A DNA stretch of 64,000 nucleotides, taken from assembly GCA_030789695.1 (NCBI GenBank), contig CM061130.1, positions 16,254,061-16,318,060 on the forward strand. The letters are read 5' to 3'. How positions within the stretch are numbered: position 1 is the stretch's first letter; each line of letters opens with the position of its first letter. Below, piece after piece: positions 21,658-33,400 of the stretch. The translations under genes were made by a program, and so were the position numbers. The stretch is from Scilla litardierei. Its lineage: Eukaryota > Streptophyta > Magnoliopsida > Asparagales > Asparagaceae. Under the pieces are notes generated by a model, which was given only the letters and a program-made list of their open reading frames with translations, did no database searches and was not told where the DNA came from.

Positions 21658-22390
21658 CCAATAGCACCACCTCAGATGACCAAAATGGGTCCTCAGCGTC
21701 GTCTTGGTATCTATATTGGGTTTGATTCACCCTCTAGTATTAGATACCTGGAACCTCTTACGGGGACGCATTTAAGGCACGTCTTGATGATTGTGAATTC
21801 GATGAGAAAACCTTTCCAACACTGGGCACACAGTCTAAGAAGCCTGATGCTTCCGAGACCATTTCTTGGGACAATAAGTCTTTGTCTCTTTATGATCCGC
21901 GTACTAATCTGTGTGAAGATGATCCTGAAGATCCTTCACATTCAGAACACAGTACACCTTCTACCGGATAAATTTACGGACAACCTGAAGATTGTTCGTT
22001 CACACGTCCCTGCTGCCAACACGCCAGCTAGGCTTGACATCCCCAAAGATGGATGCAATCCACCGGCAGCAAAATTGGTTGTACCTCAATTGAAAAGAGG
22101 ACACCTGCTAGGTTCAAACGATAAAGTTTCTAGAAAGAGGAAGGTTCCTAGTGATAATAAGATGATCCCTCCACAGAATGCTGAGCTCAGACCAGCGACA
22201 TCTCCTCTCCTTATTTCCCCCGCAGAGGAAACAGTAGGAAAAACATCATTAAATTACGTACGTGCTGGATAGATACTGGATAGACATAGCATAGTCGACG
22301 ACGACGATTTTGTGTTCTCTATTGCCGTTCACGTCGCTGAATACGACGATGACATCGAACCATGATCTCTACCAGAATGTAAACGCAGAG
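21658..22390 (+). pseudogene. copia integrase C-terminus and linker (resumes after insertion)
   Basis: The frame picks up exactly at the second CCAAT with PIAPPQMTKMGPQRRLGIYIGFDSP (start of the copia 'GYE/GFD' region). It runs through IHLLPDK- and VPAANTPARLDIP-like linker segments to a stop at 22272 and further relics to 22390. It ends at the CAGAG duplication of the next insertion. Confidence 0.82.
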
Positions 22391-24173
22391 TGGTGGGACC
22401 GGAAAGGTGCTTCTCTCAAGCGCAAGAGTCCGTTCAAGTAGTAAAATCTGGGAGTCTAGATGTCGAATCCTCGGGAGAAATCTGTTGAAACCACAAGCTT
22501 AAATCAAATAGAAAGTCTACGTAGAGAAACTAAACACTTTAATAATGAAAGTGATGATGGTGTGAAAGTGTGTCGTGAATACGTAATCAAAGCGAACAAC
22601 GAAAGAGTCGTGTATGAAAATATATGAGAAACATGCACATGATATGGGCTCGTTAGGATCAGCGATTCGTGTATTTTGGTTGATTAAATATAACTCAACA
22701 AATCCTCCTTTTGGGAGCGATTTGTCGGAAAATACCCTTTTAGGGGTTTAAGCACGATATGAATAAAAACGTCGCTAAAACTATAGTTCTACGAATATGG
22801 TATGAAGCTCTCTTTTGGAGAGATCAAATCTCACCCTTGTGGGGCGATCATCAACGTATTCGCTTCTTTTGGAAGACGAAAAGAGGATTAAATAGCAAAA
22901 CCATATAATTTTAGCGACTTTTACGATGAAGAACAACAATATTCAACCTAAATAACACGAATCACATCTCCTAACTACTCCATATCATGCACAACAGAGA
23001 TTTAGCTACACATCATGCAAAAATAAAAAACTTCCATAGCAAAATACATCAAGTTTATAGCAAAATACGCTAGAAAACACCAAAATACGGGGTTTGAGTT
23101 AAAGGAAATATCACCAAATCTCCAAGTTTCGACTTCAAACTCTCTGGAAATAATAATAAAAGCCTCTGGAATTTTACAGAATTTTTCAGGAAGAAAATAC
23201 GGCTCCTAGCTGCTCCAATACGCCAATTATACGCCCCAAATCTGCTTTTTACGCCCAAAAACCCCTAAAATACCTTTTATAAAGAGATTGCGGGTTTATA
23301 TACGCTTATCGGGTCAAAACCCGCTCCATTTACGCGCAAAACCCGATCCGCTAAGCCGCTGAACGATCTCAGCCGCTCATCTAAATCGGGGCAATTCTCG
23401 GCCGTTCATCTCAAGCGGGATTCGACGTGGGCGAGCCACGTGTGCATCAAATATCGCGCAAGCCCGCTCCGCTTCGAACTCGGATCACCTTCGCTCTTAA
23501 CCGTACGATGAAGATCTCATGCCTCGCAGTGAGCCACGTCGCGCGGTACGCAACCGCTTTCATTTCAAAATGCGGGGGAGCTTACGTCCGTTGGATCGAG
23601 CAGGGAGTCGTCAGATCGCCGCCGCGTGGCCTTTGGATTCGCGAAATTAGAGTTCGAGCGAGCGTCGTCCACAGCCGTTGGATCGTCACCGTGTGGCGTC
23701 GGTGTCGCCACGTCTCCACGTAAGCGCTGCGCTCTCCGAGTTCGAGCGGGCGAAATACTCGCCGTTGGATCGTCATCGTGCGGCCACGATTACGCCGCGT
23801 CGCCCGCTTATCTGCTGCCGTCGGATCTGAGCGAGAACGCGTGGATGAAGGCCACGTCATGCGCCAAGATTCGTGCATATTAATTTTATTTCCAATAAAT
23901 GGTATTCTGCATTCAAAAATTCACAGTAATTAGCACCGGTCTCAGAAAAATACAAATAAATATTCGTTGGAATCGTGAGATCGAGACCAAGCTAGGAAAA
24001 ATATAAAAAGTGTAGAAATGCTTCGGTAATTGCTGTTTTGTGCTCAAATAAGGTGTTTTCTCTAATAAATAAATGTGTAGAAAATACGTATGAATTAGAG
24101 AACAATGTAGCATCACATGAGCACAAAATAGGGCTAAATGGGGGGTTAAATATGTAATATTGAACCCGAATCA
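22391..24173. mobile_element. probable solo LTR inserted in copia pol
   Basis: 1,783 bp beginning TGGTGGGACC and ending CCCGAATCA, flanked by CAGAG at 22386-22390 and 24174-24178. Excising it rejoins the linker directly to the RT frame, which confirms the borders. There is no internal protein domain, primer site or purine tract, so a solo LTR is the best reading. A GC-rich part (23280-23880) repeats GCCGTTGGATCG-type words. The terminal TG...CA is present but the inverted termini are weak. Confidence 0.78.
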
Positions 24174-25747
24174 CAGAGATGATTGGCCAAAGTGGAACAA
24201 GGTAATAAGAGTAGAGCTGGACTCACTCTTGAAACGTAAAGTCTTTGGACCAGTAGTCTTAACACCTGTATGTGTTAAACCTGTGGGATATAAGTGGGTC
24301 TTTATCAGAAAAAGAAATGGAGAAAATGTGATCGTAAACTACAAGGCACGCCTTGTAGCACAGGGATTTTCCCAAAGACCGGGGATTGATTATGAAGATA
24401 CATATTTCCCGGTCATGGATGCGATCACTTTCCGATTCTTGCTTAGCCTATCATCTTTGGAAAGCCTAGAAATGCAGCTTATGGACGTTGTGACTGCATA
24501 TCTATATGGCGATATAGATAAAGAAATCTATATGAGACTTCCAGATGTGTTTAATTTACCCCCAGAGATGAAAGAGAGACCTCGGGACGTCTTCTCGGTA
24601 AGGATTCAAAGATCATTATATGGTCTAAAGTAATCAGGAAAGATGTGGTATAACAGACTAAGCATTTTCCTTGTACATCAAGGATTCAAAAACAATAAAG
24701 TCTACCCGTGTATCTTTATCAAAAGAACGGGAATATGATTTGTCATCGTTGCGGTATATGTTGATGACTTAAATCTCATAGGATCTCCCGCAGAGATCAA
24801 TGAGATATCTGAAAGCCTAAAGCATACCTTTGAAATGAAAGACCTAGGCAAAACAAGGTATTATCTTGGATTACAGATTGAACACCTACGATGTAGAACA
24901 ATGTTACACCAATCAAATTATACAAGAAAACTTTTAAACAAGTTTAGAATGGAATAATGTCATCCTTAAAGTACTCATATGGTCGTGAGATCACTGGATA
25001 TTCATAAGGACCCCTTCCGGCTGCTGGAAGAGGGGGAGGAGTTACTGGGTCCTGAAGTACCCTACCTCAGTGCCATTGTAGCACTTCTATATCTGGCAAA
25101 CTGCATGCGTCCCGATATATCATTCGCAGTTAATCTACTTGCCAGACATAGTGCTGCGCCTACAAAGCGTCACTGGAACGGAGTAAAGCTTCTTCTACGC
25201 TACCTCCAGGGTTCTATAGATCTGGGACTATACTACCAGAGAGGTTCCTCCTCCCAGCTGCTTGGTTATGCTGATGTAGGTTACCAATCTGATCCTCACA
25301 CAGCAAAATCACAAACTGGTTTTGTGTTTACCTATGGAGGGACTGCTATCTCATAGAGATCGGTAAAGCAAACCACCACAGCAACATCCTCCAACCACGC
25401 TGAGCTCATTGCGATCCATGAAACAAGCAAAGAGTGTTTTTGGCTTTGCTCCATCGTCTAACATATCCTAGATGCCACTGGCCTGAAGACTGGTGATCTT
25501 GAGCCCACTGTCTTGTTTAAAGACAACACTGCATGCATAACACAACTCAAAAAGGACCACATAAAAGGCGACAGAACGAAACACATTTCTCCCAAATTCT
25601 TCTGGACGCACGAGGAGGTCAAGATTCAACAGATCCAGTCCTGCAACAACTTAGCTGAACTTTTTTACTAAATCTTTACCGAGATGTATTTTTGTAAAAC
25701 TTGTAAAAGGAATCGGTATGAGACAGCTGAAAGACCTACAAGCCTGA
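24174..25747 (+). pseudogene. copia reverse transcriptase and RNase H
   Basis: RT begins DDWPKWNKVIRVELDSL (24178-) with [34 protein letters not shown] and LMDVVTAYLYGDID. A stop (24631) falls at the Gln of the usual LKQSG. YVDD is at about 24757-24768 in a frame with further stops. RNase H resumes at 24979-25356 (CMRPDISFAVNLLARHSAAPT, SDPHTAKSQTGFV) and decays to 25747, where SNHAEL- and ISPKFF-type segments are still legible. At least four nonsense codons and one frameshift make it inactive. Confidence 0.87.
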
Positions 25748-25920
25748 AGCTTGTACGGATAAGGGGGAGTAACTTGTGTGTTGCACTCTTTTTCCTTGAG
25801 ATGTTGGTCTTTCCCACTGGGTTTCCCCAGCTAAGGTTTTAACGAGACAAACACGATTACTCAGGATCCAGAAGTATCCACCCCCTTAGCTTTATACAAT
25901 AAGACCAAAGTAATGGATGG

Positions 25921-26106
25921 ATAAGGGGGAGTGTTATGAGTGAGGGAGGCCTTTGGCCTCCCCACCACTTTATCCTCCATTACTCCCCACTTATTGGAGT
26001 AATGGGGACCTTTGGTGTTCATGCTCTTTCATATTCCATATGAAATGAATAAATATTGAACCATGGCTCATGGCCATGGTTACCTTTTTTTCTCCAAATT
26101 ATAACA
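25921..26106 (+). repeat. polypurine tract and probable 3' LTR of the plus-strand copia
   Basis: ATAAGGGGGAG (25921-25931) precedes TGTTATGAGTGAGG, which runs to TTATAACA at 26106 (175 bp, matching short inverted ends TGTTAT/ATAACA). The adjacent minus-strand gag begins immediately after. The short length and the missing 5' partner leave the assignment moderate. Confidence 0.5.
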
Positions 26107-27900
26107 GGATTTTGCTTCTTAGCAAAAAATGAAGAATTTTCATTATTCCTCACTACCTTGTGATTTACAAGCTTCTTGGTAGTGTTACTGTTGTACAAGA
26201 AAGTGTGGTGATTCTTCTTAGGTGCTTTTGCAAAATTTCTTGAATTTGTACCAAAAGAAGAATTAGATGTGGGTTAGGGTACCACATTTTGAATATACCC
26301 CAAACCTCCTCTATAATTTGCCGGATGTTGTTTTTGTAATAAACAGTGGAGTGAATCCCTAGTACAAAGTTTATAAGCTTTTGGGATTCCTCTTCGCATT
26401 TCAACATAAGTTGCTGTATGCGAGATTTTAAGCTAAGATTTTGAGCTACCAAATTTTCATTAATTATGCTCAAATCCTTAACTTGAGAGAGAAGTGTCTC
26501 TCTCTCACTAGTGTCACAAATATGCAAAGCATCATTATTATTTACACTAGTAGATTCTAATGCATGCACCCTACTCATAGCATTCTTAAATTTTTCTTTC
26601 AATTTAGCATATGAGTCGATGAACTTGCTTGCCATGTTAGAGGCCACATTGTAACGATACTCAAGCTCCTTAAAGGGTAGCTTTGGCTCCTCCTCTTCTT
26701 CACTATCGCTTTTCTCCTCGCTAGAGTTTGACGAAGACTCTTTCCCTTTTGCTATGAAGCACACTTTTTCATTGTACTTGAGCCAAGCCTCCACCTCTTC
26801 ATTGCTAGATCTTGAAGAAAGATCTTCTAATGTCGTGAAGCACATGTGGGCTGGCTCCTTGTCATCATCATCTTCGTCACTTGATGAATCCTCATCCGAG
26901 TCAACAATGTCCCGACAAGTTCTTTCTTTTGGTTCTTGAATTTGGACTTGCCTTTCCAATGCCTCTTCACTTTCCCTTTGTAATAATCTTTGGAGGGTTT
27001 GGAAGGGCATTCGGTAGCGAGATGACCTTTGCAACTGTAAGTATAACAAACCTTGTTAGATTTAGAGGTAAACTTTGACAAATATTTACCTTGCTTGCCC
27101 TTGAGGAATGTACTGAATTGCTTGGCAAACTCGATGAAATCATCATCGCAAGCATCATCTTCTCCACCATATTCACTCGAAGCTGCTCGATGAAATTTCT
27201 TTCTCCACTCGATTGGCTCCTTCTCGGCATGGTATGCAACCCCCTTTTGCTTCTCCGGCTTCTCGGGCTTCGTTGGTTGAATCTCTTTATTATGTTGAAG
27301 CTTCACTTCATATGCCATGAGATTCCCAATGCACTACTCAATGGTGTATTTGGACATGTCGTTAGACTCTAAAATACCGTTGGCCTTTGACTCCTATTGA
27401 GATGTAAGAGAGTCAATGATCTTCTCTGCTCGATCCTCTTGAGAAATTACCTTCCCATGTCCTTTCAAAGCATTCACGATTTCTGTGAACCTTGTGAACA
27501 TTTCTAAGATGCTTTCTCTTTCATGCATCTTAAACATTTCATATTTAGATCTAAACATAGTTTGTTTATATTTCTTTACCTTTGTCGTCCCTTCATAACA
27601 AATCTCCAAAGTATGCCAAATTTCATTGACCGCTTTGCACATGGAGATGCGGTTCAACTCATTATGAATGAGGGCACAATGGAATGAGTTCATTGCCTCG
27701 CATTGAATTTGATCGAGTCCTTCTTCGCTTTTGTCCTTGTAGCCGTGGGTGTAGTATGCTTCTCAAATGGAGACTCTGTGATGTCACATAGGTCTTGACC
27801 CTCCAAGTAAATCATCATTTTGATCTTCCAACTTGGGTAGTTGGGTGAAGAGCGGGGGTCATACGGTTGATAGACCTTCTTAATGAGACACAGATATAGC
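26107..27900 (-). pseudogene. gag pseudogene of the third Sirevirus-like element
   Basis: Fragments in several frames retain the order UBN2-like core (27693-27394), zinc region (27318-26827), acidic Ser/Glu stretch and coiled coil (27049-26165). The zinc knuckle reads C-Y-T-Y-S-C-K-G-H-L-A-T-E-C; the second position expected to be Cys is Tyr, which should weaken metal binding. Shared words such as HMCF and the acidic stretches tie it to the gag at 8090-10171. An in-frame stop (27394) and frameshifts disable it. The N-terminus between 27694 and 27930 is poorly preserved. Confidence 0.75.
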
Positions 27901-27934
27901 GTTGAATGCCATCATTGTTGTATGCTATAACCAC

Positions 27935-27946
27935 GATCCGATACCA
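27935..27946 (-). other. degenerate primer-binding site
   Basis: Minus-strand TGGTATCGGATC, two bases from the LTR end at 27949. The A-to-G change from the usual TGGTATCAGAGC suggests decay or a variant primer. Confidence 0.7.
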
Positions 27947-27948
27947 AT

Positions 27949-29620
27949 TGTAAGGACCGTCTTACCCTTGCAATACTAACAACAAACTCTGGGGGGGGGG
28001 GTGAATAGAGTAACGACAATAAATTGTGTAATTAAAATTTAACTTGCAAATACGAAATAATACGTGCAAAAGGAATTAATCAACACAATCAATCCAAACG
28101 CAAATACGAGATTCTACACTGGTTTCCCAAACTTGGGTTCGTCCAGCCATACCAATATCCACTATAATTCTCACATGGAGAAGTGAATCCAATCTCACAC
28201 AGAGGATTTTGGATTCTCACACAGATAAATCCTTGCTCTCACACAGAAAGACTCTAACTCTCACAAAGTGAGATCTCAACCAACTCTCACACAGAAGGTT
28301 ATACTCTCACACAGAGAGTAACTAGCTCTCACACAAAAAGCTAGGGTTTCAAAGAAAGCAAAGTAAAACAAATACTCTTACCTATGCCTTCATGATAAAC
28401 TTACTCATTAATGAATACAAGGCATGAAAGAGGATCTCCAAGTGAGGTGGTTTGCTTGAAAGCACTTGGATGATTTCCCTTGAGCTTGACTTCAATGCAT
28501 AAAGAGGAAAAATAGCTCTAAAAGGGAAATGAGAGAGTTTGAGAGTGGCTTAATCAATCTCTAATGGTTTGCAATAGTGAATAAGAAGTACTAATGAACT
28601 CAGCCCTCTCCTATATATAGGAAGCCAAAAGAAACCCTCAAAGCCAAGTAAAAAGCCCAAATAATAAAATCTGCAACGGCTAGATTTTGGTAGTTTACAG
28701 CACAGACATTCGACTGATGAACAACTGACAGTCGACTGGTCAACGGCTATAAAAATCCCAACGGCTATATTCTAAGCCAGGACAGGCGACTGTTGAAGAC
28801 TACACAGGCGCCTGTACAATGTGCATGTGCCTGAATATCCTTCAGCTGGCGACTGTCACATAGGATGGAAACGGAGCAAAGAAAATGCAACTTTCGCACT
28901 AGCGCCTTCAGATGATAGATGACCAATTCTCAGGTGCCTGTAATTTGACAAGCGACTGAAAACCTCTCATCAGTCGACTGACTTGCAAAGTGGGATGAAA
29001 CCCAGAAAATGCAAGTTATGTACTTTGGCACACAAACAACTGAAGAACAATTCATAGGCACTTGATGGAAGACATGTGCCTGTAAAATGAGCATCCGTCG
29101 TCTGTCTCCAATAGCTCAAGATAGAGTCAATAAAAGTTGACTTGAGCTAGTGCACAACAGCCGACTATTGAAGGATGGCCAGGCGTCTGGAATCACCCAG
29201 TCACATGTCCTTCCTTCATCAGTCGTCTGTTGGAGAGCCAAAAACTCCAGTTTGAGTTTAATGCATGATGAACCTATTGGGATGGTTTCTATGATAATCC
29301 TAAGGCTCACTAATGATGGAAAATGTATATGCATGAATGAGTTAGTCTATCAATCAAGGCATTACATTAAACCTAGACTCAAAAAGAGAAAAGCAATAAA
29401 TGAAATAATACATGGATACATTACTTTCCTTAAAGTCTGTGGCTTAAATCCTTGATGCCTTGATGCTCCCCACCATCTCCAGGCTTTGGCACCCCTTGAG
29501 TCCAAGTGTTGGCATTGCTCCTCTTGATGTCCATCCTTGCACCAATCATTTAGTCTCTTAAAAAGATATTCTTCATTTGTTAACTATGGGACTAAAACAT
29601 GATAGACATTATCAATAACA
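27949..29620 (-). repeat. LTR of the third Sirevirus-like element
   Basis: Reads TGTAAGGACC...CAATAACA on the plus strand (about 1,672 bp). Inside are a 12-13 base G run followed by TGAATAG (27989-28008), a CTCTCACACAGA short-repeat cluster (28170-28340), a TATATATA core (28613-28620) and a set of CAGTCGACTG / CAGGCGCCTG palindromic words (28700-29230). The outer border at 29620 rests on the TG/CA rule only. Confidence 0.65.
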
Positions 29621-29753
29621 TAATGTTGTGATCATCATCAAAAATAATATTGGTATGAAACACCAACACCAAACACAACTGACGAGGCTCCACCTCGACA
29701 GAGAAGTCCACGTCAGCCCAAATACCATTATCACCAATTTTGGCCTTAACAGT

Positions 29754-29771
29754 TGGCGCCATCTGTGAGAA
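29754..29771 (+). other. gypsy primer-binding site
   Basis: TGGCGCCATCTGTGAGAA resembles the TGGCGCCGTCTGTGGGAA site common in plant Ty3/gypsy elements and lies just upstream of gag. Confidence 0.75.
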
Positions 29772-29806
29772 ATCACCAGTCAACATCCCGAAGCAAATAA
29801 AGCTCA

Positions 29807-31296
29807 ATGTCGACTGGACCCGACGACACTGGATCACTCTACGATCTAGTAGAGAACACATTGAACGGAGGTGTTCCGAATGCGAATCCTGAAGACCATG
29901 GAATCCCACCCAATGCTCAAGTGGTAACTCAGGAACAATTTAAAAAGTTTGCTGAGAAGATGGAAAAGAGCCTAGCTGTGTTAGCTGTCGTTGTTCAACG
30001 AGACATCAAGCATCCACAACCAGGAGGAGGGCGGGCTTCTCAAAGAAACTAGGGGCTTAGCAGGCAAATACTCGAGTAACCAGAGAACTTGTAGTCGAAT
30101 ACCATTCCTCCATCTTAACAGAACAGAGAGATGAGGAATAACCACGTTACCCCTGGGCAGAATGGAGGTCCAGGACCCTCCAATAATGGGCGGACCACAC
30201 ACAACATCTTAGATCAGGGGGAGATAATCTCATCCCAGGTCGCAGTCCGCCCAACCTTGCAGTTGGCACGAAGATAAAGGAGAGGGAAGCAAGCCCCAAC
30301 CACTCCACTGGCGCCACTCACCAGCGACAGGAGGAACGTATGCCATTCATTCTTCCTACCAATTGGCAGACTCCTCTGAAGGAGAACATCATGTCTGCCC
30401 CACTACTCCCCAAGTTCAAGATCCCAGCCTTGCAAATTTATGACGGCACTGGAGACCTGTGGGAGCACGTTCGTAGATATCAGAATGTGATGGAGCTTTA
30501 CGGGGCTGATGAGCTGTACCTTTGCTGAGCCATCCAAACTATGCTTACAAAGGAGACAGATGGTTGGTTTAATAGATTGCCCGATAATAGCATCGAGTCA
30601 TTCGACGATTTTTCTGACCTTTTTTGCAGGTCGTTTGTTGCAGGGAGACGTCCGAAGCGCAAATCATCTCATCTTTTCACTCTGAAGTAGGGTGAGAAAG
30701 AATCAATTCGTGACTTCATCAAGCGCTCCAATGAAGAAAGATTGCAGGTTGAGGACGTTTCGGATTCCACTATCATCGGTGCCCTCACCCAAGCAGTCAG
30801 AAATAAGCACCTACTGAGGTCCATGCACGAATTCTCGCTGAGCAATCTTATGAAGCTGTTCAGTACGACATATCTATTCATGACCTCAGAGGAAGTACTC
30901 ATCGTTGCAAAGAACGACACTCCTAAGCATCGAGAAGAAGCCAAGCGAGATGCACGACCCCGAGGGAACTCTCGACCAGAGCCACGAGATCGGCGACAGA
31001 GAGACAAGAGTTCCCAAAGCAAGGAGCATCCTACCAAAGATGCTTACGTCAGGTCGAGTGCTCTTAAAGCAGAGGTACTGGTATACGCCCAATGAGAAGG
31101 ATTCATCAACGCACCTCTCAAAAAGAACGTGTATGAAAAAAGAGATGATCTCAAATTCTGCAAGTACCACACTGACTACAGGCATGACACCAACAATTAC
31201 TGGACATATAAGAAAGAGGTTGATGCACTAGTCAAACATGGTCATCCCAAAAAACCAGGTGACGACCAACAAAACAAAGGGGGGACCTCGAAGTAA
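29807..31296 (+). pseudogene. Ty3/gypsy gag pseudogene
   Basis: It starts at ATG 29807 (MSTGPDDTGSLYDL) with one frameshift before 30340. The retrotransposon Gag domain covers about 30400-30900: PKFKIPALQIYDGTGDLWEHV, then NRLPDNSIESFDDFSDLF and RSFVAGRRPKRKSSHLFTLK-GEKESIRDFIKR. Stops replace conserved residues: TGA at 30526-30528 where Arg is usual and TAG near 30688-30690 where Gln is usual. A basic linker (30940-31060) and a CKYHTDYRHDTNN-like His/Cys segment (about 31160-31200) follow. It is inactive. Confidence 0.8.
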
Positions 31297-31639
31297 AAAG
31301 GCAAGGGACCAATGACTGTGTCACCCATCACCAAGGTGGTCGATTATAAAGCTTATCGACAAAGGTCAAATAAAAGCCAGGCTGAAACAGCCTCGAGCAG
31401 AATCAAAACGCATGTATGCTTTTTTCTTTTATCAGAATGTCAAAGCTTTCTACATTAATAAAGTCTTTCCATTCAAAAAACATTCTTAGCATGACATTTA
31501 TGAATTTTATAAGAATCATTGAATCTAATGCTTAGTTAATCTTCGATAAGCGTACTACTCACAAGGATCCAATCCTTAGGAGAAATCTAGATGGACCATT
31601 CTCATTTCAATTCACATTATCTTGATGAAAACAGACTTG

Positions 31640-33400
31640 GAGAATACTTCATCGTCGGTCGTAAGATGAAGGGGCTACACCCCTCGCAACCGAACAATGC
31701 AACTCAGTCGTCAGCCGTAAGCCTAAGGGGCCATCTCCTCGTAACTAAACGACTCTACTTTGTCATCGACCGTAAGACGAAGGGGCCACACCTCTCGCAA
31801 CCGAACGACGCTACTTGGTCTTCAGTAGTAAGCCAAAGAGGCCACCCCCTCGCAACTGAACGACCCTACTTCGTCGTCGACCGTAAGATGAAGGGGACAC
31901 ACCCCTCGCAATCAAACAAATCTACTCAGTCATCAGCAGTAAACCGAAGGGGTCACCCTCTCGCAATTGAACGACCCTACTTTGATGTCGGCCGTAAGAC
32001 AAAGGGGTCACACCCCTTACAACTGAACGATGCTACGTGGTCGTCAGCAGTAAGCCAAATGGACCACCCCCTTGCAACTGAACGACCCTACTTCTTCGTC
32101 AGCCGTAAGACAAAGACGCCACACCCCTTGCAACCGAACGATGCTACTCGGTCGTCAGTCGTAAGCCGAATGGGCTACCCCCTCGCAACTGAACAACCCT
32201 ACTTCATCATCAGCCGTAAGACAAAGGGTCCATGCCCCTTGTTACCAAACGACTATTTTCCATCGTCGAACATAAGATGAAGGGGCCACGCCCCTCACTA
32301 TCGAACGACTCTACTTGGTCGTCAGCCATAAGCCGAACATGCCACCCTTCGCAACTAAACGATCTTACTTCGTCATCAGCCGTAAGACAAAGGGGCCATA
32401 CCCCTTGCAACCGAATGAAGCTACTTGGACATTAGCAGTAAGTCAAAGGGGCGACCCCCTCGCAACTGAACAACCCTACTCTGTTGTCGGCCGTAAGATG
32501 AAGGGGCCATGCCCCTCGCCATCGAACGACTTTACTTGGTTGTCAGCTGTAAGCCGAAGGAGATATTCTCTCGCTACTAAATGACCCTACTTCGTTTTCG
32601 ATCGTAAGACTAAGGGGCCACACCCCTCACAACCAAAGGACGCTACTTGGTCGTTAGTAGTAAGCCGAAGGGGCCACCCCTCGCAACTGAACGACCCTAC
32701 TTCGTTGACGGCCGAAAGACGAAGGGCCACACCCCCTCACAACCGAATAATGCTACTCGGTCATCAGCCGTAAGTCGAAGGGGCCACTCCTCGCAACTGA
32801 ACGACCCTACTTCGTCGTTGTTTGTAAGACAAAGGGACCACGCCCCTTGCTAAGAAACGACTATGCTTTGTCGTTGGCCATAAGACGAAGGGGCCATGCC
32901 CCTCACTATCGAAAGACTCTACCTAGTCATCAGCCGTAAGCCGAAGGGGCCACCCCCTCGAAACTGAATGATCCTACTTCATCGTCGGCTGTAAGACGAA
33001 GGTTCCACGCCCCTCGCTACTAAACGACTCTACTCGATCGTTAGCCATAAGCTGAAGGGGTCGCCTCCTTGCAACTGAATGACCCTACTTCGTCGTCGGC
33101 CGTAAGATAAAGGGGCCATGCCCTTTTCTATCGAATGACTCTATTTAGTCGTCAACCATAAGCCAAAGGGGCCACCCCCTCGCAACTGAATGACCCTACT
33201 TCGTCATCGACCGTAAGACGAAGGGGCCACACCCCTCGCTACCGAACGACTCTACTCGGTTGTCAGTCGTAAGCCGAAGGGGCACCTCCTCGCAACTGAA
33301 TGACCATACTTTGTCGTCGACCATAAGACGAAGGGGCTATGCCCCTCGCTACCGAACAACTCTACTCGATCGTCGGCCATAAGCTGAAAAGTCACCTCTT
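31640..33400. repeat. tandem array, 111-bp period made of two related half-units
   Basis: About 16 units of 111 bp (roughly 32 half-units of 55-56 bp). Each half-unit contains GTAAG(A/C)CGAAGGGGCCAC and CCTCGCAAC(T/C)GAACGA; half-units alternate between a TACTTCGTCGTC type and a TACTTGGTCGTCAGC type. Because 111 is divisible by 3, one frame stays open across several units (31591-32280), giving a 37-residue repetitive peptide that I regard as a by-product. The array sits where a Tat-type 3' non-coding region would be. Confidence 0.88.

Larger units (their letters stand above)
13130..26106 (+). mobile_element. decayed Ty1/copia retrotransposon interrupted by two younger insertions
   Basis: The copia order gag (13130), protease (14305), integrase (14750-15455 and 21658-), RT (24174-), RNase H (to 25747), purine tract and probable LTR (25932-26106) is preserved on the plus strand. 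It is broken at exact target duplications by the gag-only element 15461-21657 (CCAAT) and the probable solo LTR 22391-24173 (CAGAG). Many stop codons and frameshifts show it has been inactive a long time. Its 5' LTR was not found. Confidence 0.85.
26107..29620 (-). mobile_element. Sirevirus-like copia remnant (5' LTR and broken gag)
   Basis: Minus-strand order: LTR (29620-27949), primer site and degraded gag that stops abruptly where the plus-strand copia LTR ends (26106). No pol is present; it was presumably truncated when the plus-strand copia inserted or by deletion. The LTR carries the same GGGGGTGAATAG word as the other two elements, supporting a common lineage. Confidence 0.8.
29621..31640 (+). 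mobile_element. Ty3/gypsy (Tat-like) retrotransposon remnant: LTR end, primer site, gag
   Basis: About 130 bases of apparent LTR tail precede TTGGCGCC-type primer DNA and a degraded gypsy gag. No protease, RT or integrase follows; instead a tandem array starts at about 31640. Tat-lineage elements are known for tandem repeats in their non-coding 3' regions (family knowledge), and the Gag resembles that lineage, so a non-autonomous Tat derivative is likely. Confidence 0.7.

Noticed and set aside
31591..32853. Long repetitive ORFs (229 codons and shorter)
   Set aside because: They arise because the tandem period (111 bp) is divisible by 3; the frame breaks as soon as the period varies.
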